Shown here one piece after another: positions 1 through 5,714 of a stretch of 8,309 bases of DNA (its first letter is position 1; every line of letters starts with the position of its first letter). Origin of the DNA: Actinomycetota bacterium (lineage in GTDB: Bacteria; Actinomycetota; Thermoleophilia; Solirubrobacterales; Solirubrobacteraceae); NCBI GenBank assembly GCA_019348575.1, contig JAHWJE010000045.1:1-8309 (forward strand). The letters are read 5' to 3'. The notes beneath the pieces are model-generated. The model was not told the DNA's origin. It did no database searches and was given only the letters and a program-made list of their open reading frames with translations. The translations under genes and the position numbers were made by a program.

Positions 1-123
1 GATCGCGCCGAGGACGCCGACGACCATCGTGCCGAGCACGCCGCCGGGCTCGTCGCCCTTGTGCACCGCCTTGGCGATCGCGCCCGCGATCAGGCCCAAC
101 AGGATCCAGCCGAGAATGCCCAT
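1..123 (-). CDS. GlsB/YeaQ/YmgE family small membrane protein (5' part only)
   Basis: Only the first 41 codons lie in the window; the gene runs off the left edge. The visible product begins MGILGWILLGLIAGAIAKAV, followed by a short charged Gly-rich loop (HKGDEPGG) and a second hydrophobic stretch (VLGTMVVGVLGAI). This is the usual N-terminal pattern of the transglycosylase-associated / GlsB-YeaQ-YmgE family (PF04226), whose members are about 80-90 residues with three membrane segments. These proteins are known as stress-associated inner-membrane proteins, but their biochemical role is not established. The ATG at 123 is supported by a near-perfect ribosome binding site (AAAGGAGG) nine bases upstream. 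The gene is divergent from the AI-2E permease gene, with about 155 bases between the two starts. The family call is firm; the C-terminus cannot be judged. Confidence 0.85.
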   Translation of the reverse strand, partial: MGILGWILLGLIAGAIAKAVHKGDEPGGVLGTMVVGVLGAI

Positions 124-132
124 GAGTCAGTG

Positions 133-140
133 CCTCCTTT
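133..140 (-). promoter_or_regulatory. Strong ribosome binding site of the GlsB-type gene
   Basis: On the minus strand these bases read AAAGGAGG, nine bases before the ATG at 123. This is almost fully complementary to the 16S anti-Shine-Dalgarno sequence and fixes the start of this short gene. It is the strongest ribosome binding site in the window. Confidence 0.8.
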
Positions 141-278
141 GGTCGTGCGCTGCTCTGCAGGTAATCGCGCCGAGTCGGCGGCGACCATGGGGTCGGCGCT
201 GTATCCGCGGCGCACGTCGAGTCGACATGGGGTCGAAGCCTCATCGTCAAGCCGCCGCCCGTGAAGTGAGATCGGCTG

Positions 279-1460
279 ATGCCGAAGGACGACACCGACG
301 CTGCCGCTCGTCCGATCCGCCCGCGCCAGCCGGTTGACCTGCGACATGCGCGCCCTGGCGAGGTCGACGCGGGTGATTCGCGCGCGATGCGGCGTCTTCG
401 CCGACTCGGAGAAGCCTGTCTGTGGATGCTCGTCATCGCGGCGACGACGATCGCGCTGTTCTGGGCGGCGGGCAAGCTGCGCATCATCGTCCTGCCGGTC
501 GGCCTCGCGCTCGTGCTGTGCACCTTCCTGTGGCCGCCGACGAAGCGCCTGCGAGACGTCGGCCTGCCACGCGCCGCAGCAGCCGCCGTCGTGCTCGGCG
601 CGACGCTGGCTGTGCTGGCGGGGCTGATCGCGCTGCTCGCACCACAGGCGATCGACGAGTTCGGCGAGCTCGACGTCGGGATCGCCGGTGGCCTGGAGAC
701 GATCGAGGACTGGCTGGTCAACGGCATGCTGGGGCTTTCCCAGGAGCAGGTCGACGACGTCGCGGGTCGCATCCGCGAGCAGGCCGAGGCCAGCGCGGGC
801 ACGGTCGCCGGCGGCGCCCTGACCGGCGCGCTGCTGCTCATCGAGGTCATCGCAGCCCTGCTGATCGCGGTCGTGGTCCTGTTCTTCCTCCTCAAGGACG
901 GCGACCGCATCTGGAACTGGATCTGCGGGCTGTCCGCGCCCGAGCATCGCGACGCGGCTCAGGAGATCGGCTCGCGCAGCTGGAACGCGCTGGCCGGGTT
1001 TCTGCGCGGGCAGGCACTCGTCGCGCTCTTCGACGCGATCTTCATCGGCCTGGCGCTCGTGGTCGTCGGCACGCCGCTCGTGCTGCCGCTTGTGCTGCTC
1101 ACGTTCTTCGGCGCGTTCATCCCGATCGTCGGCGCCATTGCGGCCGGTGCCGCCGCCGTCCTCGTCGCGCTCGTCTTCCAGGGCTTGACCGAGGCGCTGA
1201 TCGTGCTCGCGGCGATCGTCGTCGTGCAGCAGGTCGAAAGCAACATCTTCGAGCCGGTGATCGTCGGTCGCAGCGTCAAGGTCCACCCCGTGGCGATCCT
1301 GCTTGCGGTGACGATCGGCCTGACGCTCGGCGGCATCATCGGCGCGCTCGTCGCCGCGCCGGTGCTCGCCGTCGCCTCGACGATCCTCGCGTACCTACGC
1401 GAGCGCGCCGACGAGGACGCCGTCGGCGCGCTTCAGGACGCCGGGAAAGGCGCCTTCTGA
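279..1460 (+). CDS. AI-2E family transporter (PerM/YdiK/TqsA-type permease)
   Basis: A 393-residue polytopic membrane protein of the AI-2E transporter family (PF01594). Members were named for autoinducer-2 export (E. coli TqsA), but others move different solutes or ions, so the substrate here is unknown. A charged cytoplasmic leader of about 42 residues precedes hydrophobic segments at roughly 46-64, 67-86, 99-121, 183-205, 244-263, 266-300, 305-317 and 338-372. A large soluble region lies at about 122-180. Family hallmarks are visible: FFGAFIPIVGAIAAG (276-290), QQVESNIFEPVIVGRSVKVHP (317-337) and GLTLGGIIGALVAAPVLAV (347-365). The ATG at 279 has only a weak upstream purine stretch, and an in-frame GTG at 261 is an alternative start. 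The gene stands alone on the plus strand and converges on the small gene ending at 1491. The length is slightly above the usual ~350 residues because of the tails. Confidence 0.9.
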   Translation: MPKDDTDAAARPIRPRQPVDLRHARPGEVDAGDSRAMRRLRRLGEACLWMLVIAATTIALFWAAGKLRIIVLPVGLALVLCTFLWPPTKRLRDVGLPRAAAAAVVLGATLAVLAGLIALLAPQAIDEFGELDVGIAGGLETIEDWLVNGMLGLSQEQVDDVAGRIREQAEASAGTVAGGALTGALLLIEVIAALLIAVVVLFFLLKDGDRIWNWICGLSAPEHRDAAQEIGSRSWNALAGFLRGQALVALFDAIFIGLALVVVGTPLVLPLVLLTFFGAFIPIVGAIAAGAAAVLVALVFQGLTEALIVLAAIVVVQQVESNIFEPVIVGRSVKVHPVAILLAVTIGLTLGGIIGALVAAPVLAVASTILAYLRERADEDAVGALQDAGKGAF

Positions 1461-1478
1461 CCGTCTGGAACCGGCGCA

Positions 1479-1493
1479 TGACACGACGTGTCA
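1479..1493. terminator. Short palindrome between convergent genes, possible terminator
   Basis: TGACAC (1479-1484) and GTGTCA (1488-1493) form a perfect 6-base stem around GAC, 18 bases after the AI-2E stop. The right arm contains the stop codon of the opposing small gene (1491-1493). The position between two convergent genes fits a bidirectional terminator. However, the stem is short and has no T-run on either side, so it could equally be a chance palindrome or a protein-binding site. Confidence 0.3.
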
Positions 1494-1796
1494 GTACCCG
1501 CCGCGCCAAGTCCCTTCGACCGGCTTGACCGGCAGCACGTCCCAGCCCTCCACGACGTGCTCGACGCGCCCGTGCTGCGCGAACGCCGTCTGCGCCCTGC
1601 CGTTGCAGGTGAAGGCGATCTCCTGCATCCCGGACTCCTGGACGTCGACGCCGTAGACGCGGTCGACCTCGATGTCGTGCTCCTCGAGGAGCTTGTGGGC
1701 CCGGTCCTGGTCGGAGCCCTCGTCGTAGCGACCGGTCATCTTGATCGGCATCGCCGCCGACACTACTGCCGCAGCCGCGCCTTGGGCAAGATGCAA
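1491..1796 (-). CDS. Small conserved-looking hypothetical protein
   Basis: A reading frame of 101 codons that I do not recognise. It is acidic and soluble, with no membrane segment beyond a slightly hydrophobic N-terminus (QGAAAAVVSAA, 5-15). Its internal sequence looks protein-like rather than like a GC shadow: MTGRYDEGSDQDRAHKLLEE, then DIEVDRVYGVDVQESG, FTCNGRAQTAF and VEHVVEGWDVLPVKP. The single cysteine is in the FTCNG motif. Three starts are possible: ATG 1796 (10 bases after the ABC permease stop, suggesting translational coupling), ATG 1751 (MPIK) and ATG 1739 (MTGRY). None has a good Shine-Dalgarno sequence, and the most protein-like part begins at 1739. As the last gene of the minus-strand run it is probably cotranscribed with the ABC exporter, but no functional link can be shown. 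Confidence 0.6.
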   Translation of the reverse strand: MHLAQGAAAAVVSAAMPIKMTGRYDEGSDQDRAHKLLEEHDIEVDRVYGVDVQESGMQEIAFTCNGRAQTAFAQHGRVEHVVEGWDVLPVKPVEGTWRGGY

Positions 1797-1806
1797 GCGC
1801 AGCGCG

Positions 1807-2547
1807 TCAGACGAGATCGCCGCCGCGCAGGCGGGCGGTTGCCGCAGCGAAGAACACGCCGATCCAGCCGAGCATGACGAGCAGCGCGACGCCCGGCGCG
1901 AGCAGGAACTCGGTGTCCTCGCCGTCGAAGCCGGCGACCTGGATGATCCCTCCCGGCGCGCCCTGCAGCGGCCCGAACCTGCCGACCTCCGGCGCGAGGG
2001 CCATCAGCGTGGGCTCGAGCACGAACCCCACGAACAGCACGCCCATGATCGCGACGACCTGGTTTCGCAGCACCGCGCCGATGCCGACGCCGAGCGCGCC
2101 CAGCAGCGCCGCGACGAGCAGGTTGCGCCACAGCACGTCGAGCAGGTCGCCGACCGCCGCCGTCTCCTGGTCGCGCGCCGACAGGATGACGGTGCCGACG
2201 AGCATGATCGTGAGCGTCACGATCAGCGACAGCAGTGCTCCGGCGGCCGCGTAGGAGAGCATCTTCGCGCCGAGCAGCCTGATCCGGTCGGGCGCCGCGA
2301 GGACGGTGCTCGTGATCGTGCGGTGGCGCCACTCGCCGGCCATGCCGATGACGCCGAGCAGGATGATGAACAGGCCGGTGAAGTCGGCCGTGAAGAGGTT
2401 GCGCGCGTCGTTCTCGTTGAATTCGCTGCCCAGCGTCGAGGCCAGCACCACGATCAGCAGCGACAGCGCGAGCGCCGCCCCGACGAGCGCCGCGAAGGTC
2501 CGCGTCGTGCGCAGCTTGAGCAGCTCGGCCTGCAACATCGCGCTCAT
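1807..2547 (-). CDS. ABC-2 type transporter permease subunit
   Basis: A 246-residue membrane subunit of an ABC-2 (BcrB/NatB-like) exporter that pairs with the ATPase encoded just upstream. The N-terminus, MSAMLQAELLKLRTTRTF, is the typical cytoplasmic amphipathic helix with the E-x(2)-K-L motif. Six hydrophobic segments follow at about 18-37, 56-72, 98-122, 143-163, 166-187 and 218-237. The first cytoplasmic loop carries GEWRHRTITSTVLAAPDR (71-88), the usual E-Y/W-R-x(2)-T coupling region of this class. The start at 2547 was chosen because its ATG overlaps the ATPase stop (ATGA) and has GGGAGG 12 bases upstream. The open frame extends further upstream, but that part reads as Arg/Ala-rich shadow of the ATPase. 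A second ATG at 2538 is possible. The substrate is unknown; relatives export peptide antibiotics, sodium or lipids. Confidence 0.88.
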   Translation of the reverse strand: MSAMLQAELLKLRTTRTFAALVGAALALSLLIVVLASTLGSEFNENDARNLFTADFTGLFIILLGVIGMAGEWRHRTITSTVLAAPDRIRLLGAKMLSYAAAGALLSLIVTLTIMLVGTVILSARDQETAAVGDLLDVLWRNLLVAALLGALGVGIGAVLRNQVVAIMGVLFVGFVLEPTLMALAPEVGRFGPLQGAPGGIIQVAGFDGEDTEFLLAPGVALLVMLGWIGVFFAAATARLRGGDLV

Positions 2548-3443
2548 CGCACCGAGTCGCCTCCCGTCAGGGCGAAGAACGCCTGCTCCAGCGAGCGCGT
2601 CTGCTGCCCGAGGCCGACGAGGTAGATGCCCGCGTCGTGCGCGAGCATGCCGACCTCCTTCGGCGTCGCGCCGGGAACGAGCAGCCCGCCCGCGGGCAGC
2701 GCCGCGACGGGGTGGCCGGCCGCCCGCAGCGCGCGCGCGAGCCGCTCGTCGTCCTGCGAGCGCACCTCGGTGGACGGCCCCTCGTCGCCGCCGAGCACCT
2801 GCTCGAGCGTCCCGCGGCCGCGCATCTCGCCCCGCGAGATGACGACGACGTCGTCGACGGACTGCGCGACCTCGGCGAGCAGATGGCTGGACACGAGCAC
2901 CGCCCGGCCGCGCCCGGCCTGCTCGCGCACCATCCCGCGCATCCACGCGATGCCGGGCGGGTCCAGTCCGTTGGTCGGCTCGTCGAGGATCAGGACCTCG
3001 GGATCGCCGAGCAGCGCCGCCGCGATCGCCAGGCGCTGGCGCATGCCCATCGAGTAGCCCTTCACGCGGCGGTCGGCGGCGGCGGTCAGCCCGACGCTCT
3101 GGAGCACGACGTCGACGCGCTCGGGCGGGTGGCGTCCCGTCACGGCGAGCACGCGCAGGTGGTTGCGTCCCGTGCGGCCGGGATGGAAGGCGGCGTCCTC
3201 GAGCACCGCGCCGACCTTCGTCGTCGGCTGCTCGAGCTGCTCGTAGCGGGCGCCGTCGAACGTCGCGGTGCCGCTGGTCGGGCGCACGAGGCCGAGCAGT
3301 GCGCGCAGCGTCGTGCTCTTGCCCGCGCCGTTGGGGCCGAGAAAGCCGGTCACGCGACCGGCTTCGACGTCGAAGCTCAGGTCGCTGACGGCGAGCACGT
3401 TGCCGAACCTCTTGGAGAGGCCGCGGATCTCGACGGGCGCCAT
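2544..3443 (-). CDS. ABC transporter ATP-binding protein, BcrA/CcmA type
   Basis: A 299-residue cytoplasmic ATPase that powers the membrane subunit encoded directly downstream. All nucleotide-binding motifs are visible: Walker A GPNGAGKST (36-44), the signature loop YSMGMRQRL (130-138), Walker B LILDEPTNGLDP (151-162) with catalytic Glu155, and the switch histidine in SSHLL (His187). The Q-loop has Glu82 (GAVLEDAAF) instead of Gln, which is normal in the bacitracin-exporter BcrA subfamily and so not a defect. The region after ~225 is a C-terminal extension ending in SLEQAFFALTGG, a typical tail for this class. The ATG at 3443 has no clear ribosome binding site; GATCCGCC repeats lie just upstream. 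The gene overlaps the permease start by ATGA, so the two are translationally coupled. A weak promoter candidate lies at 3499-3527; read-through from the GNAT gene is also possible. Confidence 0.93.
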   Translation of the reverse strand: MAPVEIRGLSKRFGNVLAVSDLSFDVEAGRVTGFLGPNGAGKSTTLRALLGLVRPTSGTATFDGARYEQLEQPTTKVGAVLEDAAFHPGRTGRNHLRVLAVTGRHPPERVDVVLQSVGLTAAADRRVKGYSMGMRQRLAIAAALLGDPEVLILDEPTNGLDPPGIAWMRGMVREQAGRGRAVLVSSHLLAEVAQSVDDVVVISRGEMRGRGTLEQVLGGDEGPSTEVRSQDDERLARALRAAGHPVAALPAGGLLVPGATPKEVGMLAHDAGIYLVGLGQQTRSLEQAFFALTGGDSVR

Positions 3444-3498
3444 TGGCGGCGGATCATGGCGGATCGCTTGCCTCTGCCGCGCTCACGTCGCACTCCGC

Positions 3499-3527
3499 TT
3501 TATGGTGAACGCGCGATCGGCTCACAA
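3499..3527 (-). promoter_or_regulatory. Possible sigma70-type promoter for the ABC operon
   Basis: On the minus strand TTGTGA (3527-3522) is followed, after exactly 17 bases, by CATAAA (3504-3499). Each hexamer matches four of six consensus positions. The predicted start would be near 3491, giving a leader of about 50 bases before the ATPase ATG. The -35 element overlaps the stop codon of the upstream GNAT gene. The 9-mer GTTGTGAGC at this -35 recurs at the -35 of the dioxygenase promoter, which modestly supports it. Confidence 0.35.
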
Positions 3528-4430
3528 CATCAGACACGGGTTGAACGGCAGGTAGCGGTCGAGCCTGGCCCATGGCCCGTCGGCGAGGAAGAGGCAGTAG
3601 AACGGGTCGATCCGAAACCCGCGCGCGGCGACGAGCCAGTCCAGGGCCGTGCGGGCGCCGAGCGGCACCGTGAGGTCCAGGCGCTGCAGCCCGGCGGCGT
3701 GCGCGGCTGACTCCAGGTGCGCGAGCGCGGCCGGCATGTGCTCGGGCTCGAGCGCTCCGACAGGTCCCGCGAAGCCGTGCTCGTTGCACTCGAAGGCGTA
3801 GGCGACGGCACGCCCGCCACGGCGCAGGACCGCCGCCGGCCGGTCGGCGAGCATGAAGCGCAGATCGGGCTCGCGCGCGTGGCCGAGCAGCTGCTGCTCG
3901 AGCGCGAGCAGCTCCTCGAGCGCGGCGGGCGCGACGTCGTAGCCGGGCGGCGGCGCGACCGGGCGCGGCGTCCCCGTGACGTCGACGCCGGTGCTCTGGT
4001 GCGCGACGCCGAAGCGCAGATACAGCGCGACCGCCGGCGCGTCGAGCGTCGCGATGATCGCCCGGTGCTCGCCGACGCCGGGCGCGAAGGCGCGCTCGAG
4101 CAGCGCGCGCCCGACGCCCGCGGTGCGCGCGCCGGGGGCCACGAAGAACTCCGTCAGCTCGAGCGTCGCGCCGCGCTGCGTCGAGCGCGCGTAGCCGAGC
4201 GGCGCGCCGTCCTGCGCATCCTCCGCGACCCACCACTGCGCGCAGGTCGCCGCGAGGTGCGCGAACAGGCGCTCGTAGGCGGGCCAGAGCGCATCGGGGT
4301 CGGGCGGCGGCGCGCCGGGCGCGCGGTAGCCCAGCCGCGTCAGCAGGTCCGCCAGCGAGCGGCGGAAGATCGCAAAGCAGGCGCGGCTGTCGGCGGCGCC
4401 GGCGCGGCGGATGGCGGCGGATCGCCTCAT
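3522..4430 (-). CDS. Tandem GNAT-fold N-acetyltransferase
   Basis: A 302-residue protein of two acetyltransferase-like halves. The first half (about 5-150) has a clear GNAT acetyl-CoA motif: FFVAPGARTAGVGRALLERA (95-114), with the R/Q-x-x-G-x-G/A pattern at Arg102, Gly105 and Gly107. It is followed by an APAVALYLRFG segment (131-141) typical of the GNAT C-terminal strand. The second half (about 165-300) looks like a degenerate GNAT domain without an intact R-x-x-G-x-G loop. It contains GRAVAYAFE (206-214) and RTALDWLVAARGFRIDPFY (260-278). Such two-domain GNATs are common in actinobacteria; the substrate cannot be inferred. The start at 4430 overlaps the stop of the winged-helix gene by ATGA and has no Shine-Dalgarno sequence, so translation is probably coupled. 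The frame is open far upstream, but that part is a GC-driven shadow. Confidence 0.85.
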   Translation of the reverse strand: MRRSAAIRRAGAADSRACFAIFRRSLADLLTRLGYRAPGAPPPDPDALWPAYERLFAHLAATCAQWWVAEDAQDGAPLGYARSTQRGATLELTEFFVAPGARTAGVGRALLERAFAPGVGEHRAIIATLDAPAVALYLRFGVAHQSTGVDVTGTPRPVAPPPGYDVAPAALEELLALEQQLLGHAREPDLRFMLADRPAAVLRRGGRAVAYAFECNEHGFAGPVGALEPEHMPAALAHLESAAHAAGLQRLDLTVPLGARTALDWLVAARGFRIDPFYCLFLADGPWARLDRYLPFNPCLML

Positions 4431-5623
4431 CGGGCGCCCGTGCCCGACAGCTCGCGCTCGAGCGGCGTCCGAAATCGCGGCGTCACGCGCGCGTCGCCGA
4501 TCCACGCGCGCAGGCGCTCGGCCTCCTCGCCGACGGCGCGCTCGGCCTCGGCGCCGACGTCCTCGAGCAGCCGCACGACGATCTCGCCGCTGTCCCTGCG
4601 CTGCGCCCACCCGCCGACGATACGCCCGTCGCACCAGACCGTGGGGCCGATGTTGCCGCTGCGATCGAAGCACGCCGCGCGGTGCCCGCCCAGATACCAG
4701 GAGCGCTCCTGCCAGCCCATCGGCGCGGGATCGAGCGCCGGCAGCAGCGCCACCCAGGGCTGCGCGGGCGCGGCGACGGGCTCGGCGTCCTGCGCGGCCA
4801 CGAGCGCCGTCGCGCCGTCGGCCAGCCGGACCTCGACCACATCGAGCTGGGCGAGCGCGCGCTTGACGAGCGCCGTCGTCCAGCCCGTCCACCACTTCAG
4901 GTCGGCGAGCGTCCCGGGCCCGAAGGCGCCGAGCCAGCGGCGCACGAGCTCGGCGGCGGCGGCGTCGGTCTCGAGCTCGCCGACGCCGCCCGGCAGCCAG
5001 GCGTCCATCGGCGCCCAGCGATACAGGCTGCTCGTCCACGACCCGAGCGGGCGGCCACGCACGATCCGCCCGTCGGCGGCAAGCAGGAAGAGCACCTTCG
5101 TGGCGACGCCCTGCAGCGCGCCGTAGGGCTTGTCCGGCGCGACGTGGATCTTCTCGCGCAGCGCCGGCACGTCCTCTCCGAGCTGCTGGGCGGTCGCCTC
5201 GCCGCGGGCTCGCAGCGCCGCCTCGACGGCGTCCTCGGTCGCGCGCATCCAGCGCGCGCCGTCGTCCGTGATCCCGGCCGCCTCCAGCAGCGCGGCGAAG
5301 CGCCTGCGCTCGCCCGGCACGAGCGCCCGCGTCGACGACGCCTGCACGACCGGCACGAGGTCGGCCGCCACGACGAACATCGTGCGCCGCATCCCGAGGA
5401 TCCGCACGAGGCTGCGCTGCTCGTAGAGCGCGGCCTCGAGCGCCGCGATCGACGGCGCAGCCAGCCGCGCACGGGCGGCGAGGAAGACCGTCGCCGGGTC
5501 GGTGGCGTGCAGGCCGCCGAGCGCGCCCGCGAGCGTTCGCGGGTCGCCGAAGCGCGCCTGCGCAGCGAGCCCGTGGCGCAGGGCCAGGCGGGCGCGACGC
5601 TCGTCGTCGGTGATCGTCCGCAC
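4427..5623 (-). CDS. Winged-helix DNA-binding protein, HTH_42 (AlkZ/YcaQ) superfamily
   Basis: A 398-residue protein of the HTH_42 family (PF06224), three tandem winged-helix domains followed by a beta-barrel. Characterised relatives include AlkZ (azinomycin self-resistance) and E. coli YcaQ, DNA glycosylases that unhook interstrand crosslinks. Supporting segments are GGLHATDPATVFLAARARL (36-54), SLVRILGMRRTMFVVAADLV (71-90), the middle domain with PYGALQGVATKVLFLLAADG (166-185), WTGWTTALVKRAL (245-257), and the barrel signature YLGGHRAACFDRSGNIGPTV (310-329) then VGGWAQR. The residues equivalent to the glycosylase Q-x-Q or Q-x-D catalytic motif read His39-Ala-Thr41, so glycosylase activity is doubtful. 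The GTG at 5623 was chosen because family-like sequence begins at once (VRTITDDERRARLALRHG) and further upstream becomes Arg/Pro-rich shadow. No strong ribosome binding site is visible. The gene is first of a coupled pair with the GNAT gene. Confidence 0.85.
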   Translation of the reverse strand: MRTITDDERRARLALRHGLAAQARFGDPRTLAGALGGLHATDPATVFLAARARLAAPSIAALEAALYEQRSLVRILGMRRTMFVVAADLVPVVQASSTRALVPGERRRFAALLEAAGITDDGARWMRATEDAVEAALRARGEATAQQLGEDVPALREKIHVAPDKPYGALQGVATKVLFLLAADGRIVRGRPLGSWTSSLYRWAPMDAWLPGGVGELETDAAAAELVRRWLGAFGPGTLADLKWWTGWTTALVKRALAQLDVVEVRLADGATALVAAQDAEPVAAPAQPWVALLPALDPAPMGWQERSWYLGGHRAACFDRSGNIGPTVWCDGRIVGGWAQRRDSGEIVVRLLEDVGAEAERAVGEEAERLRAWIGDARVTPRFRTPLERELSGTGAR

Positions 5624-5714
5624 GGGCGCCAGCGTACGCGCCGTGCGCCTTCGGCACCCGCGGCCGCTCGTCGGCTGCGCGGCGCGGGAACGACAGGCCC
5701 AATCGGGGTTTGCG

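Noticed and set aside
90..1286. 398-codon open frame on the minus strand opposite the AI-2E gene
   Set aside because: The translation is a run of Asp, Arg, Glu and Gln repeats with no domain pattern, as expected opposite a GC-rich gene. The plus-strand frame has clear family motifs.
2548..2946. Upstream extension of the ABC permease by 133 codons
   Set aside because: The extra sequence is Arg/Ala/Gly-rich and overlaps the ATPase frame. The ATG at 2547 has an ATGA overlap, a ribosome binding site and a typical ABC-2 N-terminus.
3444..3470. Two GGCGGATC copies before the ABC ATPase start, resembling the sequence at the GNAT start
   Set aside because: Short GC-rich words of this kind recur by chance and by Arg/Ala codon usage, and no duplication beyond about 10 bases is supported.
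2637..3710. 357-codon plus-strand frame opposite the ABC ATPase gene (and similar frames at 1741-2625 and 7145-8251)
   Set aside because: All are antisense to genes with intact catalytic motifs and have His/Arg/Ala-rich translations without recognisable domains.
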